Of a stretch of 18,786 nucleotides of DNA, positions 1 through 6,655 are shown one piece after another (positions within the stretch are counted from its first letter, which is position 1; every line of letters starts with the position of its first letter). Location of the stretch: positions 1-18,786 of the forward strand of contig JASICF010000125.1 in assembly GCA_030044775.1 (NCBI GenBank), read 5' to 3'. The position numbers and the translations under genes are program-made. The DNA comes from Candidatus Sulfotelmatobacter sp. (GTDB lineage: Bacteria > Acidobacteriota > Terriglobia > Terriglobales > Acidobacteriaceae). Below the pieces are notes generated by a model. It was not told the DNA's origin, made no database searches, and saw only the letters and a program-made list of their open reading frames with translations.

Positions 1-737
1 GCATCGTGGCTTTCCCGCAAGTGTCGAACGCGCTCGGAACGGTCACACCTGCGCACGAGATGGTCGAAATGGCTCACCGCTACGGTGCGCGCGTGCTGGT
101 CGATGGCGCGCAAGCCGTCTCGCACATGCCTGTGGACGTGCAAGTCCTCGATTGCGACTTCTACGTGTTCTCTGGCCACAAAGTTTTTGCACCGACCGGA
201 ATTGGCGTCGTCTACGGGAAACTCGATGTTCTCGACGGCATACCGCCATGGCAGGGCGGAGGCAACATGATTGCCGATGTCACGTTCGAGAAGACGATCT
301 ACCAGCCCGCTCCCGCGCGGTTCGAAGCGGGTACTGGCAACATCGCCGATGCGGTCGGTCTGGGAGCCGCGCTCGACTATATCAGCGAAATTGGGATGGA
401 AAACGTCGCCGCCTACGAGCACGACCTTCTGAATTACGGCACGGCAAAACTTCTTACCGTACCCGGTTTGCGCATGATTGGCACGGCTCGCGAAAAGGCC
501 GGCGTGATGTCGTTCGTTCTCGATGAAGTTCGCACCGAGGATGTTGGCGTGGCGCTAAATCAGGAGGGTATTGCAGTGCGCTCCGGCCACCACTGCGCGC
601 AGCCGATTCTGCGGCGCATGGGAGTTGAGAGCACGGTTCGTCCTTCGCTTGCGTTCTATAACACTTGCGAGGATATCGACGCGCTGATCGCCGCCTTGCT
701 GCGCCTGCAAGCTGGGCGCGGACGGCGCCGGCTATAA
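1..737 (+). CDS. sufS: Cysteine desulfurase / selenocysteine lyase, SufS (CsdB) class, C-terminal part
   Basis: This PLP-dependent class V aminotransferase-fold enzyme removes sulfur (or selenium) from cysteine (selenocysteine) to give alanine and an enzyme-bound persulfide. The frame is open through the left edge, so the N-terminus is missing and the first visible GTG is not a start. About 244 residues remain. Visible motifs are VDGAQ, which holds the PLP-contacting Asp and Gln; SGHK, with the PLP-binding Lys codon at 180-182, followed by APTGIG; FEAGTGN; and RSGHHCAQP, with the catalytic Cys codon at 594-596. The short RSGHHC loop and the SGHK-APTGIG context fit the SufS/CsdB group rather than IscS or NifS. 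The stop codon lies 4 bases from the end of convergent fdhE. Its substrate preference for Cys or Sec cannot be told from sequence. A role in supplying sulfur to the SUF system, or sulfur/selenium to the neighbouring formate dehydrogenase, is inference. Confidence 0.9.
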   Translation, partial: IVAFPQVSNALGTVTPAHEMVEMAHRYGARVLVDGAQAVSHMPVDVQVLDCDFYVFSGHKVFAPTGIGVVYGKLDVLDGIPPWQGGGNMIADVTFEKTIYQPAPARFEAGTGNIADAVGLGAALDYISEIGMENVAAYEHDLLNYGTAKLLTVPGLRMIGTAREKAGVMSFVLDEVRTEDVGVALNQEGIAVRSGHHCAQPILRRMGVESTVRPSLAFYNTCEDIDALIAALLRLQAGRGRRRL

Positions 738-741
738 CTGG

Positions 742-1596
742 TCAGGTTCCTAACAGGTTGACCTGTAATTTCTGGTACCCGTGTTCGCGCGCCCATAGGT
801 CCAAAGGTATTGTTGCGAGTTCATCTACAACAGCGATCGCCAGCCCCGTTTTCGTCAAATCGACGCTCTTCATGTAAGTGTGGCATGTATCGCAGACATC
901 CACGCGCACGTGCGCGATTTCCGGGGCTGAATAATATGCCATCTGCGGTTCTCGTTCTTCTCCGCACGCCGGACAATAAATTCTGCGAAAAGCCCATTCG
1001 TGAGCGCAGAGCATACAAATCAGCGATTTTTTCGCACCATCGCCTTCGCTCCGCAGTACCCCGACGAGTGGCCGACCGCCGCAAAGCGGGCACGTCGACG
1101 GTGTTCCGTCGAGACGCGCGATCTCGCGATGGTTAGCAAGGTATTCAGCGTACGGTTGAAGAAATGCCCACGCGAGCAACTGGTCGGCAGAAATCCTCCG
1201 GTGTAAATCGTCGATTTCAAGTTGACCAGCGTCGTCCGCGGTTGCGAATTCAGGATCCATGCGCCAGAAATTTTCAATCACGAGTTGCCATTCCGCCGGT
1301 CCCTTCTGCCCCAAAATGGCGGCGGCTTGAGCCAGCGGCGCGGGAGCAATCTGTTGAATCAGCGACAGGAAACGGGGGAAGATCGGCAGCAGCAGGAAGA
1401 GATCCAATTCATCGCGCAGAGGGCGGTCCGCGGAAACCTTCGGCGAATTCGCAAGAGCTTCCCCGATTTCCGCGTAAAAAGTTTTTTGAAAGGTTGCGAC
1501 ACGCGAGTAGAAGCGCAGGCCTTCGGCCGCGAACGGGTAAACGGAACTCAGTTCCGTGGCTCGGTGGATACGCTGATTCCATTTCGCATCGTTCAC
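742..1596 (-). CDS. fdhE: Formate dehydrogenase accessory protein FdhE
   Basis: FdhE is a cytoplasmic assembly factor needed for activity of respiratory formate dehydrogenases. It is a small iron-binding rubredoxin-like protein that interacts with the catalytic subunit. The product here is 284 residues, near the usual ~300. The C-terminal half has the family's four CxxC pairs: C169/C172 (CPLCGG), C194/C197 (CMLC), C208/C211 (CPACGEE) and C235/C238 (CDTC, followed by HTYMKS). The N-terminal half is helical and less conserved. The start is GTG at 1596-1594, which overlaps the fdoI stop in a GTGA arrangement and suggests translational coupling. It is the last gene of the fdo operon and ends 4 bases from the convergent cysteine desulfurase. 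No FdhD sulfurtransferase gene is visible in the window. Identification is firm from the cysteine pattern plus operon context. Confidence 0.93.
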   Translation of the reverse strand: MNDAKWNQRIHRATELSSVYPFAAEGLRFYSRVATFQKTFYAEIGEALANSPKVSADRPLRDELDLFLLLPIFPRFLSLIQQIAPAPLAQAAAILGQKGPAEWQLVIENFWRMDPEFATADDAGQLEIDDLHRRISADQLLAWAFLQPYAEYLANHREIARLDGTPSTCPLCGGRPLVGVLRSEGDGAKKSLICMLCAHEWAFRRIYCPACGEEREPQMAYYSAPEIAHVRVDVCDTCHTYMKSVDLTKTGLAIAVVDELATIPLDLWAREHGYQKLQVNLLGT

Positions 1597-2252
1597 TTCC
1601 GCGCAGCCGAGTCCCGAAGGAGTTGCTCATACCACGTGTGGTGGTGCTTATTGGCCCAGGCACGCGACACGTCGCCGCGAATCACGGAGCCAAACGCCCC
1701 ACGCTCCATCGCAGTCCCCATGTACACGTGAATGATAAACAGCGCAATCGTGGCCAGGGCAAATACGGGATGCAAGAACACCGCTGCCAGGCGCAGGAAG
1801 CGCAAGTTCCACGGAATGTATTGAGGAAACCAGAGAATCAGTCCGGAAAGCAAAAGCAGAATGCCGTTCCAAAAGAAGCCCCAAAAAAGCAGCTTCTGGC
1901 CGGGGTTGAAGCGATCGGCCGAAGGCACTTGATCGTCTTCATTGCGAATGTAATGTCCAATGGCCGCCCACCAGGCCTTGTCGGAAGGGGTTTCCTTCAT
2001 CTGCCGGTGCCACATTTTGTACATCAGCGACACTCCGACGATGAAAACGAGGCCGAACCAGGGATGCAATTCGCGCGAAATTGTGTCGCCACCGAGAACA
2101 ACTGCGATCCAAAAGAGCCAGGGGCTCCAAAAGGCGAGACCGGTAAAGAGGAGGTACAGATAGGACACTCCCGTCAACCAATGCACGACCCGCTCGTGAA
2201 ACGTGTAGCGCAGGACGCGTCCGTTCGGGAGGAGATAAGGTTCGCGGCTCAT
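1593..2252 (-). CDS. fdoI: Formate dehydrogenase cytochrome b556 (gamma) subunit
   Basis: This is the membrane subunit of FdnGHI/FdoGHI-type formate dehydrogenase. It binds two b-type haems and passes electrons from the iron-sulfur subunit to quinone. The 219-residue length matches the ~210-217 of enterobacterial FdoI/FdnI. Four hydrophobic segments lie at about residues 25-50, 64-80, 120-142 and 154-178. Candidate haem ligands are H19 and H24 (FHERVVHW), H63, H161 and H175. The family signature RFNPGQK (114-120) lies just before the third membrane segment. I chose ATG at 2252 because it overlaps the fdoH stop (ATGA) and begins with the family-like MSREPYLLPNGR. The longer frame upstream would run through fdoH. 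The stop overlaps the fdhE start. FdnI and FdoI cannot be told apart here. Confidence 0.93.
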   Translation of the reverse strand: MSREPYLLPNGRVLRYTFHERVVHWLTGVSYLYLLFTGLAFWSPWLFWIAVVLGGDTISRELHPWFGLVFIVGVSLMYKMWHRQMKETPSDKAWWAAIGHYIRNEDDQVPSADRFNPGQKLLFWGFFWNGILLLLSGLILWFPQYIPWNLRFLRLAAVFLHPVFALATIALFIIHVYMGTAMERGAFGSVIRGDVSRAWANKHHHTWYEQLLRDSAARK

Positions 2253-3142
2253 GGTTTTGCTCCGTGGCCTTTGTCCTCGTCTCCCTCCACGACCTTCGGG
2301 CCGTACCGCAAGTAGTGAATGAAAACGCCGACAACACCGAAGATGATCCCAAAATTTCCGATCCATTTCAGGGGATGCTTCCACAGCCGGACCATCAGCG
2401 GGACCTGCGGATTCTTCGGCAGCCCACCGTACAATTCGGGATTCTTTGCGTCGTGCAGGACGTAGATCACGTGGGTTCCGCCCACTCCCGGCGGATCGTA
2501 AACTCCGGCCTCGCGGTAACCGGAATGTTCGCGAAGCTGCTCGGCGCGAGTTTCCGCCAGTTCCTTCATTTCTTTTTTCGTCCCAAAATGCAGGCAGCCT
2601 GTTGGGCATGCTTTGATGCAAGCCGGTTCGAGGCCAACCGACACGCGATCGTTGCACAACGTGCACTTGAAAACCTTGCGAGCCTTCGGACTGAATTTTG
2701 GAATGTTGAACGGGCAGCCAGTCATGCAATATCCGCAGCCGATGCAATTCGCCTCCTGGAAATCGACGATGCCGTTGGCATATTGAACGATAGCCGCTTC
2801 AGCAGGACATGCCGCCAGGCACCCCGGATCTTCGCAATGCATGCACTGATCTTTGCGCATCAGCAGCATCAAAGTGCCGTCTTCGCGCTCGTGCTCATTG
2901 AACTTGATCAGGTTCCAATAATTCCATGCCGTTTCTGGCATTGTCTGGTAGCTATTATTAAATGTGGTTTCGCTGAACGTATAGCCATTCCATTCCAGGC
3001 AGGCCACTTCGCAGGCTTTACAGCCGATGCACGTGGTCGTGTCGACCAATTTACAGACCTGGAATTCGCGGTTCAGCCCGGCGCCCGGTACTGTGCCGGC
3101 GTGGCCGGAGATTCGAATTAGCTCTGTTGCCGCCTGGCTCAT
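2249..3142 (-). CDS. fdoH: Formate dehydrogenase iron-sulfur (beta) subunit
   Basis: This electron-transfer subunit carries four [4Fe-4S] clusters that bridge the molybdopterin/tungstopterin subunit and the cytochrome b subunit. The product is 297 residues, in line with the 294-300 of FdnH/FdoH. Four cysteine groups are visible: C38/41/44/48 (CIGCKACEVAC), C100/103/108/112 (CMHCEDPGCLAAC), C133/136/139/143 (CIGCGYCMTGC) and C160/163/175/179 (CTLC...CIKAC). A single C-terminal membrane helix at about 261-279 is followed by a charged tail, as in the family, and anchors the globular part at the outer face of the membrane. There is no signal peptide of its own, so export together with Tat-tagged FdoG is expected. 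The start lies 23 bases after the fdoG stop, and the stop overlaps the fdoI start (ATGA). Confidence 0.95.
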   Translation of the reverse strand: MSQAATELIRISGHAGTVPGAGLNREFQVCKLVDTTTCIGCKACEVACLEWNGYTFSETTFNNSYQTMPETAWNYWNLIKFNEHEREDGTLMLLMRKDQCMHCEDPGCLAACPAEAAIVQYANGIVDFQEANCIGCGYCMTGCPFNIPKFSPKARKVFKCTLCNDRVSVGLEPACIKACPTGCLHFGTKKEMKELAETRAEQLREHSGYREAGVYDPPGVGGTHVIYVLHDAKNPELYGGLPKNPQVPLMVRLWKHPLKWIGNFGIIFGVVGVFIHYLRYGPKVVEGDEDKGHGAKP

Positions 3143-3165
3143 TGTCTTTCTCGTTCTCTATCTCT

Positions 3166-6100
3166 TCATGCTTTCTCGATCTTCACGAGGAAACCTTTGG
3201 ATTCAGGGGTGTGGGCGTTTGGATCGGTGACCGCCGGCGTTAACAAATTCGCCGGCGTCCGCGCGTCCCTTCCTTCATCTTCAGCGATCCCGCGGAATCC
3301 CTGGTGGATCGGCAAGCCAATCTGATAGACCTTTTTGCCATCGATCATCATGGGTTTCAGCCGGCGTGTGACAAAAGCTTTCGCCATATACGTCCCGCGC
3401 GCGCTGATGACCTTGATCATTTCCGTTCCGCGAATGCCTTTTTCGTCCGCCAACTCCACCGGAATCTCCACGAACGGCTCCGGAATCAGTTGCACATTCA
3501 TCGGATTATTTTTCGTCCAATAGTGATAATGCTCGGTCAGCCGGTAGGTGGTGCAGACAATGCTGTACTCGTCCGGAGTCCCAAACTTGTCATAAGGCGT
3601 CTTGAATTTCTTCACCAGAGGATTGTTCGACTGATCGGGGTGCAACGGATTCTTGATGGGGCTTTCGATCGGCTCGTAGTGCTCCGGGAACGGACCATCC
3701 GCGATCACCCCGATGGGCGCGAAGAGCCGTCCGATTCCTTCCGGGTTCATGATGAATGGCCCCATGTGGTCTTTCGGCGCGGAATCCGGTTTGAAGTCGG
3801 GCACATCGTTGCCTACCCACTTTCCCGCCGCTTCGTTCCACCACACCTGTTTCCGCGACGGATCCCATGGCTTGCCATCGGGATCGCAGGAAGCGCGATT
3901 GTAAAGCACGCGCCGGTTGGCAGGCCACGACCACGACCAGCCCTGGAAGACTCCCAGGCCTGACGGATCCTCGTTGCCGCGACGCGCCATCTGGTTTCCT
4001 GCCTCCGTCCAACTGCCGGAATAAATCCAGTTGCCGCACGCGGTCGTTCCATCATCCTTCAGCCATGCAAACCCGGGCAGTTGCTGGCCGGCCTTGATTA
4101 CCTGTCCCGTCGTCGGATCTGTCAGGTCTGCGAGGGCTTTCCCATTTACCTCCATGGCTACTTGCGAAAGTGAAGGGTGCGCCGCATCGGCGTAAGCCCA
4201 ACTTAGATTCAGAATGGGGTCGGGGAATTTTCCGCCTTCTTTCTTATATAGCTGGCGCACGCGCAGAAAAATCTCGGCAACGATGTCCTGATCAAGCCGC
4301 GCCTGCCCTGGAGGGGGCACGGCAGCATATTTCCACGTGGCCCAGCGCGCCGAGTTGGTCATGCTGCCGTCTTTTTCGGCGAAACCCGCGCAAGGCAAAC
4401 GGTACACGGTGGTGTTGATGGTTTTCTGTTCGTCGGCCGTAATTCCGGGGGCTCGCCAGAATTCACTGGTTTCATCCGGATAAATCTCGCCCACTACCAG
4501 CCAGTCGGCCTTCTTCAGCGCGTTGATGTTCTTGTTGGTGTCCGGGCCGATCATCACGCCGTTCATGCCGAACGCCATCATGCCTTTGACCTTGCCGTTG
4601 TACATGTCATCCCAGATGTGGGTCCAGGAATAATCGCGGTCAACCTTGGGAAGGTAGTCGAAGGCGAACTGATTTTCCTTTTTCGCTGCATCGCCATACA
4701 TCGACTTGAGCAGCGAAACTGCGAATTTCGGCGTGTTCGAATAGTAGTTAAATGAAGCCCACGGTGAGGGCTTGGAAGATCCAGGCGTGATGCGTTTCAG
4801 GTAAGTATCTAAGTCGGAGTCAGCAGGAACGGGAGCTTTCAGATACCCAGGCAGTGAGTCATACAGCCCAGCCATGTCGGTGGCGCCCTGAATATTCGAA
4901 TGTCCGCGCAGCGCGTTCACTCCGCCTCCCGCCCGTCCAACGTTTCCCAGTAGAAGCTGGATCATGGCAGCGGTGCGAATGATTTGCGTTCCGAACGTGT
5001 GCTGCGTCCAACCCACCGCGTAGATAATGGTCGCGACTTTCTTCATGTCTCCATCTTTGCGGACGGAGGTGAAAAGGTCGGCTGCTTTCACGAATTGATC
5101 CCTGGGGATGCCCGTGATTCGCTCCACGGTTTCCGGCGTGTAGCGCGAATACTGCCGTTTCAACAACTGAAAAACGCATCGCGGATGTTGAAGCGCCAGA
5201 TCGAAGGCGACATTTGGAGGCAGATGGGGCGGTGGTGTTGCCCCTCCGGCTTTGCCAGGCACGACGTCGGGAGAATGGCGAACGGTTCCAGCTTGCCTGT
5301 CAGAACCATCAGCACCCTCATAATTCCAAGTCGAGAAATCGTATTTTCCCGCCTCAGAGTCGAAACCCGAGTACAGCCCATCTTCGGGTAGCTTAAAACC
5401 ATCTTTTATTATGAAGGCCGCGTTCGTGTAATTAGCCAGATAATCTTTGGCAATCCGGTTGTTTTCAAGTGCGTAGCGTATCAGCCCACCCAGAAACACG
5501 ATGTCAGTGCCGGCGCGAATCTGCAGGAAGAGATCGGCTGTCGAAGATGTGCGAGTGAATCGCGGGTCTACGGAAATCAGTTTGGCGTTGCGGTCCCGCT
5601 TGGCCTCCATCGCCCACTTGAATCCGCACGGATGATTTTCGGCGGGATTCCCACCCATGATCAACATCATGTCGGTGTTCTTGATGTCGATCCAGCCGTT
5701 CGTCATGGCCCCGCGTCCGAATGTTGGTCCCAAACTTGAGACCGTGGGGCCGTGTCAAACACGGGCTTGGTTTTCTAAATAAACCAAGCCCAACCCCCTC
5801 ATGGCCTTGACGACCAGATAATTGAACTCATTGGTATCCGTGCAGCCACCGATGAACGAGATGCCTTCGCACCGGTTCACGGTATGGCCGTTCGCGTCCT
5901 TCTCGACGAAGGTCTCGTCGCGTGTTTTCTTGGTCCAGCGTGCAATCTCATTCAGGGCGTCATCCCAGGAAATGTCCTGCCACTCGGTCGCGCCCGGGCG
6001 GCGGACCTGCGGCTTCGTGAGCCGCCGCGGGTTGAGCATGTCCTGTTCCAGCGAAGAGCCCTTAGGGCAGAGCGTTCCGCGGTTCGTCGGATGATCAGGA

Positions 6101-6336
6101 TCGCCTTCGACGTGGATCACCTGCGGCGTGACGTTCTTCGCCCGATCGCCGATCGTGTAAATGAGGACACCGCACCCCACGGCACAGTAGGGACACGTCG
6201 ATCGCGTTTCAGCAGCCCGCGCGATCTTTAACTCTTTGAGTTGTGCATAAGCAGGCTTCAGGTCGAAGCCAAAGACGGTTGCGCCCACCATACCGACCGT
6301 TGCTGCTTTGAAGAAATCTCTGCGGGACTCTTGCAT
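3166..6336 (-). CDS. fdoG: Selenocysteine-containing formate dehydrogenase catalytic (alpha) subunit, UGA read through as Sec194
   Basis: This Mo/W-bis-MGD enzyme oxidises formate to CO2 at the outer face of the membrane. It is read as one 1056-residue protein although an in-frame TGA at 5757-5755 splits it. The residues around the TGA (QARV, then HGPTV, GPTFGRGAMTN) match the family site where FdnG/FdoG has selenocysteine, so the TGA is Sec194. A SECIS-like hairpin follows at 5743-5726. The N-terminus has a Tat signal (SRRDFF, residues 4-9, then a hydrophobic stretch ending AYA). The [4Fe-4S] cluster uses C48, C51, C55 (CPYCAVGC) and C90. ATG at 6336 has GGAG 9 bases upstream. Enterobacterial homologues are ~1015 residues. 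Most of the excess is a Pro/Gly-rich stretch at about 345-378, before HPRCVF. It is the first gene of fdoGHI-fdhE. The choice of Mo or W cannot be told. Confidence 0.95.
5726..5757 (-). promoter_or_regulatory. Selenocysteine UGA codon plus bacterial SECIS-like hairpin
   Basis: On the minus strand the TGA (5757-5755) is followed by 11 bases and then a perfect stem GGTCTC (5743-5738), loop AAGTTT (5737-5732) and GGGACC (5731-5726), with one G-U pair. Bacterial SECIS elements sit inside the reading frame right after the UGA and present a short hairpin with a G-U in its apical loop to SelB. From memory, the spacing and the GU-containing six-base loop agree with E. coli fdhF/fdnG. That the hairpin folds and recruits SelB is inference. 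The selA, selB, selC and selD genes would have to lie elsewhere in the genome. Confidence 0.85.
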
Positions 6337-6349
6337 CGAAATGATCTCC

Positions 6350-6413
6350 GCGGCTGTCCGAGAGTCGAAGGACTTTTAGATTTTCTAATCTTCGATCATC
6401 CGTTTGTCAAGGA
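6350..6413 (-). promoter_or_regulatory. Candidate sigma70-type promoter of the fdoGHI-fdhE operon
   Basis: On the minus strand a perfect TTGACA (6410-6405) is followed, after exactly 17 bases, by TAGAAA (6387-6382), a 4/6 match to the -10 consensus. Transcription would begin near 6375, giving a leader of about 38 nt that contains the GGAG (6349-6346) serving fdoG. The -10 overlaps a short inverted repeat, TTAGA-TTT-TCTAA (6376-6388), which could be a regulator site. The regulator is unknown. Confidence 0.5.
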
Positions 6414-6655
6414 CAGGAACCCGGGGGTAGTGGGCTACGCTTCGCTCTTCGTCCAAAATTTGTCCCATCTCCGCGGACGGTAAATCCAACTGACGCTATC
6501 AGGCGTTAACTCTCATTGACCTGAAGATGAGTGCAATCGGGATTTATCGTCAGTCAGCTCCCGAGCAAAACGCCGATGAGCCGCGCTCATTCAGTCGTTA
6601 TGAATGACGCTGACCTGCTTCCCGAACCCCTTCTCACCCGTCCATATTTTCAGCC
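6414..6655. other. Divergent intergenic region upstream of fdoG and the ADOP permease; candidate operators
   Basis: No gene is supported here. It holds two inverted repeats: TGACGC-6-GCGTTA at 6491-6508 (one G-T pair) and a perfect TCATTCA-7-TGAATGA at 6587-6607, about 50 bases before the permease start. The second is placed where a dimeric regulator could act on the permease gene. Many ADOP genes sit beside PadR-type regulators, but none is seen here. No clear Shine-Dalgarno precedes the ATG at 6656. Confidence 0.3.

Noticed and set aside
753..766. Palindrome ACAGGT-TG-ACCTGT near the fdhE/sufS junction, with a similar string at 9351-9367
   Set aside because: It lies within the fdhE coding end, has almost no loop for a terminator hairpin, and the second copy is only partly alike.
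1164..3121. Long plus-strand open frames (383 and 285 residues) opposite fdhE, fdoI and fdoH
   Set aside because: They are antisense to firmly identified genes and have no family features.
5733..5757. Frameshift or nonsense pseudogene of formate dehydrogenase
   Set aside because: The two parts are in the same frame and separated only by one TGA at the known Sec position, with a SECIS-like hairpin behind it.
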